A stretch of DNA of 64,000 nt from Paraburkholderia fungorum (lineage in GTDB: Bacteria > Pseudomonadota > Gammaproteobacteria > Burkholderiales > Burkholderiaceae): positions 2,480,001 to 2,544,000 of the forward strand of contig NZ_FNKP01000001.1 of the NCBI RefSeq assembly GCF_900099835.1. Reading direction: 5' to 3'. A program made the position numbers and the translations under genes. The notes under the pieces were generated by a model. That model made no database searches. It was not told the DNA's origin and saw only the letters and a program-made list of their open reading frames with translations. Below, piece after piece: positions 54,030-62,388 of the stretch. The stretch's first letter is position 1; each line of letters begins with the position of its first letter.

Positions 54030-54227
54030 TCAGTAATCCGCGTCTTCAATCCATGCAGCCTGAATTGCCTCAAGAATCTTCTCGTTCGAGCGCTCGGGAT
54101 CGTCGTCGAATCCTTCCAGCTCGGTGACCCAGCGGTGCAAGTCGGTGAAACGCACTTGCTGCGGGTCGATGTCCTGGTGCTTGTCAGTCAGGGCCATCGC
54201 GATGTCTTGCGTATCGGTCCACTTCAT
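54030..54227 (-). CDS. iscX: IscX, ISC-system accessory protein
   Basis: A 65-residue acidic protein (MKWTDTQDIAMALTDKHQDIDPQQVRFTDLHRWV...). IscX binds IscS and iron, and modulates Fe-S cluster assembly in vitro. It starts 18 bp after fdx and has a strong AGGAGGA site. It is the last gene of the locus. Confidence 0.95.
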   Translation of the reverse strand: MKWTDTQDIAMALTDKHQDIDPQQVRFTDLHRWVTELEGFDDDPERSNEKILEAIQAAWIEDADY

Positions 54228-54245
54228 GGCTGCATCCTCCTGCTG

Positions 54246-54587
54246 TTAGTGATTTTCCTTCGCGTGATTGATCGTGTATCGCGGAATTTCCACGACCAGA
54301 TCCTGCTCGGCCGGCACCAAAGCCTGGCATGACAGACGCGAGGCCGGTTCGAGACCCCACGCCTTGTCCAACAGATCGTCCTCGTCTTCCTCGGACGGCG
54401 TCAAGGCGGCGAAACCCTCACGCACGATCACGTGACAGGTTGTGCACGCGCACGACTTCTCGCACGCGTGCTCGATCTCGATGCCGTTTTCCAGCAGCGC
54501 ATCGCAAATGCTCATGCCGGGTTCGGCTTCGAGCACCGCGCCTTCCGGGCACAGTTCGACGTGGGGCAGCACAACGATTTGAGGCAT
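54246..54587 (-). CDS. fdx: ISC-type [2Fe-2S] ferredoxin
   Basis: A 113-residue ferredoxin that supplies electrons for Fe-S assembly. Cluster ligands are visible as CEKSCACTTC (Cys42, Cys48, Cys51) and a fourth Cys near residue 87 (LSCQAL). MPQIVVLPHVELCPEGAVLE is the usual start. The spacer to hscA is 150 bp and contains a strong hairpin. Confidence 0.96.
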   Translation of the reverse strand: MPQIVVLPHVELCPEGAVLEAEPGMSICDALLENGIEIEHACEKSCACTTCHVIVREGFAALTPSEEDEDDLLDKAWGLEPASRLSCQALVPAEQDLVVEIPRYTINHAKENH

Positions 54588-54647
54588 ACATTTTCCGTTT
54601 GGGTCTGCGGCACGGCAGCCGCAAACTGGCTCCGTACCATTTTACTG

Positions 54648-54680
54648 GCGCATCACGGACTTTTTAAGTCCGCGATGCGC
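54648..54680 (-). repeat. 15-bp hairpin between hscA and fdx
   Basis: GCGCATCACGGACTT faces AAGTCCGCGATGCGC across a TTT loop; one base pair of fifteen is mismatched. On the minus strand no T-run follows, so it may stabilise or process the mRNA rather than terminate it. Confidence 0.6.
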
Positions 54681-54737
54681 TGTGGTTTTTCGCGGCGCGC
54701 GTCAGGCAGTGGACCGCCCGACGCGTTCGCGCCACGC

Positions 54738-56609
54738 TCAGATTTCGTCGAGCTTGCGGCCCGCGAGCGCGCGGCGAATGCCCTTGTTCATGCGGCGGGC
54801 GGCAAATTCGTCGGTGCCTTCGGCAAGCGTTTTGGTCGCGGCTTCGATCGCGTCGGCGTCATCGCTTTGCGCGATGTTGCGCAATGCATCGAGCAACGTG
54901 TCGAGATCGGCGCGCTCGCTGTCGTCGAGCAGTTCGGCGTCGGCGGCAAGTGCAGCGTCGGTCGCTTCGACCAGACGGCGCGCTTCGACCTGCGCCTCAC
55001 GCAACGCACGGGCGCGCATGTCGACTTCGGCGGTCGAGAAACTGTCTTCGAGCATTTTCGCGATGTCGTCGTCGGCGAGACCGTAGGACGGCTTCACCAC
55101 CACCGACGCTTCCACGCCCGAACCCTGCTCACGCGCGAACACCGACAGCAGGCCGTCCGCGTCCACCTGGTAAGTCACGCGAATCCGCGCCGCGCCGGCG
55201 GCCATCGGCGGAATGCCGCGCAGCTCGAAACGCGCGAGCGAGCGGCAGTCGCTAACCAGCTCGCGCTCGCCTTGCACGACATGGATCGCCATCGCCGTCT
55301 GGCCGTCCTTGAAGGTCGTGAAATCCTGCGCGCGCGCGACCGGAATCGTCGAATTGCGCGGGATGATCTTCTCGGTCAGCCCGCCCATGGTTTCGACGCC
55401 GAGCGACAGCGGGATCACGTCGAGCAGCAGCCATTCGTCGCCATCCGCGCCACGGTTGCCCGCGAGCAGATCGGCCTGGATCGCCGCGCCGAGCGCGACG
55501 ACCTGGTCCGGGTCGAGGTTGATCAGCGGCGGCTGGCCGAAGAAAGCCTCGACCGCACGGCGGATCACCGGCATGCGCGTTGCCCCGCCGACCAGCACGA
55601 CGCCCTTGACTTCTTTGGTCGCAACCTTCGCGTCGCGGAGCGCTTTCTTCGTCGGGCTGAAGGTTCGTTGCACCAGATCCTTCGTGACGGCCTCGAAAGC
55701 AGCCTCGCCGATCGTCAGATCGAGCGCTGTGCCGTTCGACAGCGTGACCGCGACACGAGCCTCGGCCGCGTCCGACAAAGCCTCCTTGGCCTCGCGTACG
55801 TTGTCCAGCAGCAAGCGGACGTCTTCCGGTGCGAGCGTGTTCGGCGCGATGCCGGCCTGCTCCAGCACGTGGCGATACAGCGCGTGATCGAAATCGTCGC
55901 CGCCGAGCGCGGAATCGCCGCCCGCCGCGAGCACTTCGAAGACGCCCTTGGTCAATTTCAGGATCGACAGGTCGAAGGTGCCGCCGCCGAGGTCATAGAC
56001 CGCGTACAGGCCTTCCGAGCCGTTGTCGAGACCGTAGGCGATCGCCGCTGCGGTCGGCTCGTTCAGCAGACGCAGCACGTTCAGACCAGCCAGACGCGCA
56101 GCGTCCTTCGTAGCCTGGCGCTGCGCTTCGTCGAAGTAAGCCGGCACGGTGATGACCGCGCCGACCAGTTCGTCGCCGAGCGTATCTTCGGCGCGCTGGC
56201 GCAGCGTCGCGAGAATTTCCGCAGACACTTCGACGGGGCTCTTCACGCCGTCAACCGTACGAATCTGCACCATGCCGGGGGCGTCGACGAAATCGTACGG
56301 CGCGTTTTCGGCGCCTTCCACTTCCGCCTTGCCACGCCCCATGAAGCGCTTGACCGACACGATCGTGTTGCGCGGATCGCTCGCCGCTTCGGCTTTGGCT
56401 TTGCGGCCGATCCGGCGGCCGCCCTTTTCCAGATAACGCACCACCGACGGCAGCAGCGCATGGCCGTCTTCGTCGGGCAGCACGTCGGGCACGCCGCTAC
56501 GCACGGCCGCGACAAGAGAATTGGTGGTGCCGAGGTCGATACCGACGGCCAGGCGCCGTTGATGAGGCGCCGGCGCCATGCCGGGTTCGGAGATTTGCAG
56601 TAGGGCCAT
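54738..56609 (-). CDS. hscA: Fe-S assembly chaperone HscA
   Basis: HscA is a specialised Hsp70 that releases clusters from IscU with HscB. The 623-residue product carries the Hsp70 phosphate loop [12 protein letters not shown] (about 24-35), [17 protein letters not shown], a second nucleotide motif in [12 protein letters not shown] and [12 protein letters not shown], and a helical lid domain. The predicted ATG is preceded by a 7-bp hairpin and a weak Shine-Dalgarno. hscB is 132 bp upstream. Confidence 0.96.
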   Translation of the reverse strand: MALLQISEPGMAPAPHQRRLAVGIDLGTTNSLVAAVRSGVPDVLPDEDGHALLPSVVRYLEKGGRRIGRKAKAEAASDPRNTIVSVKRFMGRGKAEVEGAENAPYDFVDAPGMVQIRTVDGVKSPVEVSAEILATLRQRAEDTLGDELVGAVITVPAYFDEAQRQATKDAARLAGLNVLRLLNEPTAAAIAYGLDNGSEGLYAVYDLGGGTFDLSILKLTKGVFEVLAAGGDSALGGDDFDHALYRHVLEQAGIAPNTLAPEDVRLLLDNVREAKEALSDAAEARVAVTLSNGTALDLTIGEAAFEAVTKDLVQRTFSPTKKALRDAKVATKEVKGVVLVGGATRMPVIRRAVEAFFGQPPLINLDPDQVVALGAAIQADLLAGNRGADGDEWLLLDVIPLSLGVETMGGLTEKIIPRNSTIPVARAQDFTTFKDGQTAMAIHVVQGERELVSDCRSLARFELRGIPPMAAGAARIRVTYQVDADGLLSVFAREQGSGVEASVVVKPSYGLADDDIAKMLEDSFSTAEVDMRARALREAQVEARRLVEATDAALAADAELLDDSERADLDTLLDALRNIAQSDDADAIEAATKTLAEGTDEFAARRMNKGIRRALAGRKLDEI

Positions 56610-56619
56610 CTGGATCTTC

Positions 56620-56639
56620 TCGGGGCCGTGTGGCCCCGT
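56620..56639 (-). promoter_or_regulatory. Hairpin just upstream of the hscA ribosome-binding region
   Basis: CGGGGCC pairs with GGCCCCG (loop ACAC on the minus strand). It ends 11 nt before the hscA ATG and could affect translation initiation. Confidence 0.4.
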
Positions 56640-56741
56640 CCTGAAATTTTCGCGTTACTGGGTGTGCTGCGGCCGCCGTGTGCCAACTGCCGACAGCGTG
56701 TGCCGCCTGACCGGCTGAATGGCGGGGCGCGCCCTGAAAGA

Positions 56742-57269
56742 CTAGTTGTCGAGCCGGTCGATCTGCGCGCTGATTTCCGACGCCACTCGTTCGATGAACA
56801 TCAACTGCCGGACCGCCTCGCTCGCCGCCTGATTCGCGCCGCTGTCGAGCGATGCACCGAGCTTGTCGAAACGCATCCGTTCTTCGTCACGCAACTCGGT
56901 GAGCAACGCGTCAAGCGCGTCGACATTTTTCGCCGCGGCCGCGTCTTCGATATTTTCGCGCCACTCCATTTGCTGCATCAGGAACGCCGGCTCCATCGCC
57001 GTATTGTTCTCCGCGCCGACGTCGATGCCGCGCAGCGACAACAGATACGTCGCGCGCTTCAACGGATCGCGCAACGTCTGATACGCCTCGTTGGTGCGCG
57101 TAGCCCACTGCATCGCAATACGCTTTTGCGCATCGCCGGCCGCTGCGAAGCGGTCCGGATGCACTTGCGCCTGCACCGTGCGGTACGCGTGATCGAGCGA
57201 GCCCGAGTCGAGCGCGAATTGCGCCGGCAGATCGAACAGGTCGAAGTGGCTGTCGTTCAGCGATGCCAT
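56742..57269 (-). CDS. hscB: J-domain co-chaperone HscB
   Basis: HscB brings IscU to HscA and stimulates its ATPase. The 175-residue product has an N-terminal J domain, with the HPD motif at VHPDRF (about 37-42), and a C-terminal helical IscU-binding domain. It lies between iscA and hscA. A terminator-like hairpin separates it from iscA. Confidence 0.94.
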   Translation of the reverse strand: MASLNDSHFDLFDLPAQFALDSGSLDHAYRTVQAQVHPDRFAAAGDAQKRIAMQWATRTNEAYQTLRDPLKRATYLLSLRGIDVGAENNTAMEPAFLMQQMEWRENIEDAAAAKNVDALDALLTELRDEERMRFDKLGASLDSGANQAASEAVRQLMFIERVASEISAQIDRLDN

Positions 57270-57333
57270 CGGATAAAAGGAGTCCGTTCAGGAAAGCGCA
57301 CCGGAGTGCAGTCAGAAATATTCGCGGATCAAA

Positions 57334-57360
57334 CTAAAAAGGCGGCCCGCGCCGCCTTTG
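57334..57360 (-). terminator. Terminator/attenuator-like hairpin between iscA and hscB
   Basis: On the minus strand AAAGGCGGC, loop GCGG, GCCGCCTTT is followed by TTAGTTT. It lies 28 bp after the iscA stop and 65 bp before the hscB start, inside the isc operon. Confidence 0.65.
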
Positions 57361-57387
57361 ATCCGCTGCACGCGGAAAATGTCGATC

Positions 57388-57711
57388 CTAGACCCGGAAC
57401 GACTCGCCGCAGCCGCATTCGTCCTTCACGTTCGGGTTGTTGAACTTGAAGCCTTCGTTCAACCCTTCGCGCGCGAAGTCGAGTTGCGTGCCGTCGATAT
57501 AAGCGAGGCTCTTCGGGTCGACAATGATCTTCACGCCGTTGCATTCGAACACTTCGTCTTCGGGCGCGAGTTCGTCCACGTACTCGAGCTTGTAGGCCAA
57601 GCCGGAGCAACCGGTGGTGCGCACGCCAACGCGCAGTCCGACGCCTTTACCGCGACGGGTCAGATATTTCTGGACGTGCTGTGCTGCCTTGTCGGTCAAC
57701 GTAATTGCCAT
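57388..57711 (-). CDS. iscA: Fe-S assembly A-type protein IscA
   Basis: A 107-residue A-type carrier protein. The three conserved Cys are in TTGCSG (Cys35) and ECGCGE (Cys99 and Cys101). [17 protein letters not shown] is a typical start; I prefer ATG 57711 over the ATG four codons upstream. The spacer to iscU is 199 bp and structured. Confidence 0.95.
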   Translation of the reverse strand: MAITLTDKAAQHVQKYLTRRGKGVGLRVGVRTTGCSGLAYKLEYVDELAPEDEVFECNGVKIIVDPKSLAYIDGTQLDFAREGLNEGFKFNNPNVKDECGCGESFRV

Positions 57712-57860
57712 AGCGTTTCTCATTGCGCAGAGCGTGCCGGGCGCCCGGGTTTATCACCGTTTGCCTTTCGCGCTGCGACCCTGCCTGCATCAAATATCGC
57801 TCATGCTGGACGGCGCAATTCAACTTCAACGGCACCGTCCGCTTCGATTTGCTACTCAAC

Positions 57861-57895
57861 TTGCGGCCTGACCTCATAAGAAGGTCGTGCCGCAA
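57861..57895 (-). repeat. Hairpin after iscU
   Basis: TTGCGGC/GCCGCAA encloses GACCT/AGGTC with a 2x2 internal mismatch and a 7-nt loop. It begins 15 bp after the iscU stop on the minus strand and has no T-run. Confidence 0.5.
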
Positions 57896-57910
57896 CCGCA
57901 TGCTTTAACT

Positions 57911-58324
57911 TCAAGCGTGCTGCTTGTCGCCTTCGACTACCGCTTCGCCATGACGCTGCTTGTAGTCGGCGACCGCTGCCTTGATCGCGTCTTCCGCGAG
58001 GATCGAGCAGTGGATCTTCACCGGCGGCAACGCCAGTTCTTCGGCGATCTGCGTGTTCTTGATCGACATGGCCTGATCGAGCGTCTTGCCCTTCACCCAT
58101 TCGGTGACGAGCGAGCTCGAAGCAATTGCCGAACCGCAGCCGTACGTCTTGAACTTCGCGTCTTCGATGATGCCGTCTGCGCCCACGCGAATCTGCAACT
58201 TCATCACGTCGCCGCATGCCGGTGCGCCGACCATGCCGGTGCCGACCGCGTCGTCGTCCTTCGCGAAGGAACCGACGTTGCGCGGGTTTTCGTAGTGGTC
58301 CAGAACCTTGTCGCTATAAGCCAT
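57911..58324 (-). CDS. iscU: Fe-S cluster scaffold IscU
   Basis: A 137-residue scaffold on which clusters are built. The three cluster Cys are in PACGDVM (near 37), YGCGSAIASSS (near 63) and IHCSILAED (near 106). LPPVK, recognised by HscA, lies just before the last Cys. It starts 70 bp after iscS. Confidence 0.97.
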   Translation of the reverse strand: MAYSDKVLDHYENPRNVGSFAKDDDAVGTGMVGAPACGDVMKLQIRVGADGIIEDAKFKTYGCGSAIASSSLVTEWVKGKTLDQAMSIKNTQIAEELALPPVKIHCSILAEDAIKAAVADYKQRHGEAVVEGDKQHA

Positions 58325-58394
58325 GATTTAACTCCTTGATCCGTTTCAACCTGCAATTGCAATTCGATGAATTCGACTCTTTGCCAACGGCGCG

Positions 58395-59618
58395 TCAGTG
58401 CGCAGCCCACTGGATGGTCGAAATATCGATCCCGTCCTTATGCATTTCCCACAGCGGCGACAAGTCGCGCAGCTTCGAAATCTTGGTCTTCAGCAGGTTG
58501 ATCACGTAATCGACATCCTGCTCGGTCGTGAAGCGGCCCACCGTGAAGCGGATCGAGCTGTGCGCGAGTTCGTCGTTACGACCCAGTGCGCGCAGCACGT
58601 ACGACGGTTCCAGCGAAGCCGACGTACACGCCGAACCCGACGACACCGCCACATCTTTCACCGCCATGATCAGCGATTCGCCTTCGACGAAATTGAAGCT
58701 GATGTTCAGGTTGTGCGGCACACGCTTTTCCATGTCGCCGTTCACGTACGTTTCTTCCATTTCCGACAGGCCCTTCAGCAGCCGGTCGCGCAGCATGCGG
58801 ATACGTTCGTTTTCCGTCGCCATCTCTTCACGTGCGATACGGAATGCTTCGCCCATGCCGACGATCTGGTGCGTAGCCAGCGTGCCCGAACGCATGCCGC
58901 GTTCGTGACCGCCGCCGTGCATCTGCGCTTCGATACGGATACGCGGCTTGCGACGCACATACAGCGCGCCGATGCCCTTCGGGCCATACGTCTTGTGCGC
59001 CGAGAACGACATGAGGTCGACTTTCTGCTTCTGCAAGTCGATCACGATCTTGCCGGTGGCCTGAGCTGCGTCGACGTGGAAAATGATGCCCTTTTCACGG
59101 GTGATCTCGCCGATCGCGTCGATGTCCTGAATCACGCCGATCTCGTTGTTCACCGACATCACCGACACCAGGATCGTGTCCGGGCGGATCGCAGCCTTGA
59201 ACACATCGAGGTCGATCAGACCGTCGTCCTTGACGTCCAGATACGTGACTTCGAAGCCTTCGCGCTCGAGTTCGCGGCAGGTGTCGAGCACGGCCTTGTG
59301 CTCGGTCTTCACCGTGATGATGTGCTTGCCCTTGCTCTTGTAGAAGTGCGCAGCGCCCTTGATGGCCAGGTTGTCCGACTCCGTTGCACCCGACGTCCAG
59401 ATGATTTCGCGCGGATCGGCGTTCACCAGCGCGGCAACGTTCTCACGCGCTTCTTCGACTGCGCGCTCCGCGTCCCAGCCATACGAGTGGCTGCGCGATG
59501 CGGGGTTACCGAACTGCTCGCGCAGGTACGGAATCATCTTGTCCACCACGCGCGGGTCGATCGGCGTCGTAGCGCTGTAGTCCATGTAGATGGGCAGATG
59601 GAGAGAGTCGTTGTTCAT
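58395..59618 (-). CDS. iscS: Cysteine desulfurase IscS
   Basis: A 407-residue PLP enzyme that provides sulfur for Fe-S clusters, tRNA thiolation and cofactors. The PLP Lys is in [13 protein letters not shown] (about 203-215), the mobile catalytic Cys in [15 protein letters not shown] (about 326-340), and DYSATTP opens the enzyme. I chose ATG 59618 because GGAG precedes it by 7 nt; a start seven codons upstream is possible. The iscR-iscS spacer is 91 bp. Confidence 0.97.
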   Translation of the reverse strand: MNNDSLHLPIYMDYSATTPIDPRVVDKMIPYLREQFGNPASRSHSYGWDAERAVEEARENVAALVNADPREIIWTSGATESDNLAIKGAAHFYKSKGKHIITVKTEHKAVLDTCRELEREGFEVTYLDVKDDGLIDLDVFKAAIRPDTILVSVMSVNNEIGVIQDIDAIGEITREKGIIFHVDAAQATGKIVIDLQKQKVDLMSFSAHKTYGPKGIGALYVRRKPRIRIEAQMHGGGHERGMRSGTLATHQIVGMGEAFRIAREEMATENERIRMLRDRLLKGLSEMEETYVNGDMEKRVPHNLNISFNFVEGESLIMAVKDVAVSSGSACTSASLEPSYVLRALGRNDELAHSSIRFTVGRFTTEQDVDYVINLLKTKISKLRDLSPLWEMHKDGIDISTIQWAAH

Positions 59619-59709
59619 CAGTTGCTCCGGGGACGTCATGTGCTCTGGCTTGTGGGTTCTTTATCTATCAGGCTGCGGCGGGGCTCTTCGTATTACCTGT
59701 TACCGCGCC

Positions 59710-60240
59710 TCACGAACCGGCCATGTTGAAAACGGAATTCGGCCCTTTTGGCGCGACGCGCACGGGCTCGACCGTCGCCGCTTCGTTCCGCCTGTCGCGC
59801 AGAACTGCGGGCGCGCCTTCGCGTGAACGTTGCTGATCGACGAGATCTTTCAGGGAAACCGAATCGAGGTACTCGACCATTTTCTGGTTCAGCGTGGACC
59901 ACAATTCGTGGGTCATGCAGTGGCCGTCGTGCTGTTTGGTGCCTTCGCACGAGCCCTTGCCGCCGCATTGGGTGGCATCGAGCGGCTCGTCGACCGCGAT
60001 GATGATGTCGGCCACGGTCACGTCTTCAGCGCGGCGGGCCAGATTGTAGCCGCCGCCCGGTCCGCGCACGGACTCGACGATTTCGTGACGACGCAGCTTG
60101 CCAAACAGCTGCTCGAGATAGGACAGGGAGATATGTTGGCGCTGGCTGATTCCTGCCAGCGTCACCGGGCCCTGCTCCTGGCGCAGTGCCAGGTCAATCA
60201 TCGCCGTGACGGCGAAACGGCCTTTCGTGGTGAGTCTCAT
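59710..60240 (-). CDS. iscR: Fe-S-responsive transcriptional regulator IscR
   Basis: IscR is an Rrf2-family repressor of the isc operon that senses its own [2Fe-2S] cluster. The 176-residue product begins MRLTTKGRFAVTAMIDLAL, with the winged helix (ISQRQHISLSYLEQLFGKLRR) and the cluster motif Cys-x5-Cys-x5+-Cys in QCGGKGSCEGTKQHDGHC. I chose ATG 60240, where the Rrf2 family sequence begins; a 9-residue extension upstream overlaps the promoter. No strong Shine-Dalgarno is visible. The promoter carries two IscR-like sites. Confidence 0.96.
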   Translation of the reverse strand: MRLTTKGRFAVTAMIDLALRQEQGPVTLAGISQRQHISLSYLEQLFGKLRRHEIVESVRGPGGGYNLARRAEDVTVADIIIAVDEPLDATQCGGKGSCEGTKQHDGHCMTHELWSTLNQKMVEYLDSVSLKDLVDQQRSREGAPAVLRDRRNEAATVEPVRVAPKGPNSVFNMAGS

Positions 60241-60256
60241 ATAGTGTGGGACCGCA

Positions 60257-60281
60257 ATTCTCGACAAGTTTTGTCAAGTAT
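60257..60281 (-). promoter_or_regulatory. Second, promoter-proximal IscR type-1-like site
   Basis: The 25-bp minus-strand sequence starts ATACTTGACAAAAC and ends TTGTCGAGAAT. It fits the E. coli type-1 IscR pattern (ATAnnnGACT...AGTCnnnTAT) at about 21 of 25 positions by eye. It overlaps the -10 and transcription start of iscR. Confidence 0.65.
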
Positions 60282-60304
60282 AAATACATGAGCGATTTAG
60301 TCAA
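60277..60304 (-). promoter_or_regulatory. iscR promoter (sigma-70 type)
   Basis: On the minus strand TTGACT (60299-60304) is followed 16 bp later by TATACT (60277-60282). Transcription would begin near 60270, about 30 nt before the iscR ATG. Both IscR-like sites overlap it, which fits autorepression. Confidence 0.75.
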
Positions 60305-60308
60305 GTAT
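60284..60308 (-). promoter_or_regulatory. First IscR type-1-like site overlapping the -35
   Basis: The minus-strand 25-mer starts ATACTTGACTAAAT and ends GCTCATGTAT. It matches the E. coli type-1 IscR consensus at about 22 of 25 positions by eye, better in its left half. Confidence 0.7.
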
Positions 60309-60382
60309 CCCTATTGCGATTTGGGTCATTTGCTTAATTACCGACTTTGCCTGAAGGGGGCGTCGCTCAAACGCCGCCCGGC

Positions 60383-60880
60383 CTATGCCGGCAACTGGGG
60401 ACGCAACGCGGCGATCAGACCGCGGCAGGCTGCTTCGCACTGATCGAGCACCTGCTCAAAACCTTCCGCGCCGCCGAAGTACGGATCGACGACTTCGCGG
60501 GCGCCGCCCCAGCGGCTATCCGACTCGGGCACGAATTCCATCAGCAGGCGGATCTTGTCGCGCTGCGCCGGAGGACAGATCTGACGTAATGCGGCGATGT
60601 TCTTGTCGTCCATTGCGATCAGCAGGTCGAAGCGCTCGAAGTCGGCTGCAGCAATCTGGCGTCCACGCAATGCGGCCAATTTGTAACCGCGCTGCCCGGC
60701 GGCACGTTGTGCGCGCTCGTCGGGAGGCTCGCCGATATGCCAGTCGCCCGTGCCCGCCGAATCGATCAGGATGCGCTCAGCCAGCTTGGCCTCGCCGACC
60801 AGATGGCGCATCACGCCCTCCGCAGTCGGCGAACGGCAAATGTTCCCCAGGCACACGAAGCAGACGGACACAGTTTTCAT
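60383..60880 (-). CDS. Low-molecular-weight protein tyrosine phosphatase
   Basis: A 165-residue phosphatase. The active-site P-loop CLGNICRS has nucleophile Cys10 and Arg16, and the general acid Asp is in DPYF near residue 131. It lies upstream of iscR in the same direction, 142 bp away, but has no clear mechanistic link to Fe-S assembly. Bacterial relatives act on exopolysaccharide tyrosine kinases; no such partner gene is nearby. Confidence 0.92.
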   Translation of the reverse strand: MKTVSVCFVCLGNICRSPTAEGVMRHLVGEAKLAERILIDSAGTGDWHIGEPPDERAQRAAGQRGYKLAALRGRQIAAADFERFDLLIAMDDKNIAALRQICPPAQRDKIRLLMEFVPESDSRWGGAREVVDPYFGGAEGFEQVLDQCEAACRGLIAALRPQLPA

Positions 60881-61115
60881 CAGGAGTTTTCCGGCGCTTC
60901 AGGACGCCACGCGCGAGACTGACGGTTAGCAAAGAGTGCCGCGATTATACAAAGCTGCACAAAATCTCGCCTGGTGCCGCGCCGGTGGTGCGAAGTCAGG
61001 CTAAATCCCGGCTGTTGCACTGTTTGTGTTTGCGCGCGATGCCCCACACTTGCAAACCCGATGCTGTGCGACTTTTTTCGCGCTCCATTCGATTAGCCTG
61101 CGTTTGAACCTGCGC

Positions 61116-61355
61116 TCAGGACGCGTCGGCCAACGGTATCGCGGTGGCAGCCCGCATGGGTTTGGCCGGCAGCGACGACTCAGCGTCAATCATTCCGTAC
61201 GAGACAGCACGCGCGAGTTCGGCGGTCAGTTGATCTGCGCCGAGGGGAGCCTGCGACACGGGCGATGCGGCATTCCCGCAAATATGCAGATAAGCAACGG
61301 CAGCAAGGGGCACAACAATGGCAAGGGGCCAGTACACCGATATTGTCTTTTTCAT
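61116..61355 (-). CDS. Small signal-peptide or membrane-anchored protein of unknown function
   Basis: A 79-residue protein with a Lys-rich N-terminus and a hydrophobic segment (MKKTISVYWPLAIVVPLAAVAYLHICG), followed by a hydrophilic tail (LGADQLTAELARAVSYGMIDAESSLPAKP). It may be secreted or anchored by one helix. A weak GGA-type site lies upstream of the ATG. No family is recognised; it could be a spurious frame. It is divergent from the Gly/Pro-rich lipoprotein gene across 251 bp. Confidence 0.5.
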   Translation of the reverse strand: MKKTISVYWPLAIVVPLAAVAYLHICGNAASPVSQAPLGADQLTAELARAVSYGMIDAESSLPAKPMRAATAIPLADAS

Positions 61356-61606
61356 GATGTTTTTCCGTTTAGGGGCGCATGAGCTTGTGACCCACTATGC
61401 CCAGTCGAAATCCTATAGGAATTCGCAATCGGGAAAAACCCACCTATTCGAGATACAGCGTTGCTCCAGATAGAACAGTGAATTGACGGATATAGGCAAC
61501 GCCGTCGCTGAGAAAAATAAATCCTTACAAAGACATACAAAGCTCTTGCGACGGATGGCGATAATAGCGGTCTTACAGATGTAATCCACTCGCACTGGTC
61601 TATGAC

Positions 61607-62149
61607 ATGAAACGTTTTGCACCACTCGCCGCCGTCGCGTTCGCCGCTCTGCTCGGTGGCTGCGCGGTCTATCCGGACGGCACGCCGATGTACAGCAACG
61701 GTTATGGCGGCGGCTACTCCGGCTATGACGGCTACGCGCCAGGCGCTGCAGTCGTACCGCAGACCAACGTCTACCTGGGGTATGGCAACTACTCGGAACC
61801 CGGCTATTACGGCGGACCGGGACGCTACTACGGGCCAGGTCCCGGCCCTCGTGGATATCCCGATCGGGGTCACCCAAACAATGGCAACTACGGCAACCAC
61901 GACAATCGCGGCGACGACAACGGTCACCGCGGGCCGCAGAACGGCGGGCCGCCGCCGCAGGGTGCAGTGGGTGGGCCTCGCGGACCGGGCGGAGCACGAC
62001 CAGGCGCGGGTGGACCGCCGCCGTCGCAACCGCAGCAGCAGGCCGGGAATGGTGGTGGGAGGGGTAACGGCGGCAATGGTGGCGGTGAGTCGAGACGAGG
62101 CTCGGGCGGCTCCAATCGCCAATCAGGTGGACAGAATGGTGAGCACTAA
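61607..62149 (+). CDS. Gly/Pro-rich lipoprotein
   Basis: A 180-residue predicted lipoprotein. The signal peptide ends in the lipobox LGGC (acylated Cys19); then come a Gly/Tyr-rich section (GYGGGYSGYDGY, about 32-43), a PQTNVYLGYGNYSEPGYYGGPGRYYG region, and a long low-complexity tail of Gly, Pro, Asn, Arg and Gln. No family is recognised. The tail is likely disordered and variable. The ribosome-binding site is weak. It diverges from a small putative envelope protein gene. Confidence 0.75.
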   Translation: MKRFAPLAAVAFAALLGGCAVYPDGTPMYSNGYGGGYSGYDGYAPGAAVVPQTNVYLGYGNYSEPGYYGGPGRYYGPGPGPRGYPDRGHPNNGNYGNHDNRGDDNGHRGPQNGGPPPQGAVGGPRGPGGARPGAGGPPPSQPQQQAGNGGGRGNGGNGGGESRRGSGGSNRQSGGQNGEH

Positions 62150-62205
62150 GTTGAGTGTGGCGGCCGCTGGGCACTAGGCACGCTTGACAGGATACGCGGC
62201 GAGTT

Positions 62206-62234
62206 GCCTGCACGTCGGAGACCACCGTGCAGGC
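62206..62234. repeat. 9-bp inverted repeat after the lipoprotein gene
   Basis: GCCTGCACG and CGTGCAGGC, 11-nt loop, no T-run. It lies between the lipoprotein stop and the convergent end of lutB and may act as a weak transcript end. Confidence 0.45.
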
Positions 62235-62388
62235 TCACCGGTCAAAGCAATTATCGGCAGCTTTGTAAATCGCCGCTCGGCCCCATGTGCCTCTGCAGCG
62301 CAAGCGCTATTTTCAGTTGGTTGCGGAGCACCTACCTGCCAACTTGCGCACTCTGCGCAAAAACGGCCCTCGAACGTAAACAGCCGCA

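Noticed and set aside
54432..56603. 723-codon plus-strand open frame opposite hscA
   Set aside because: Antisense shadow of hscA with no recognisable domain.
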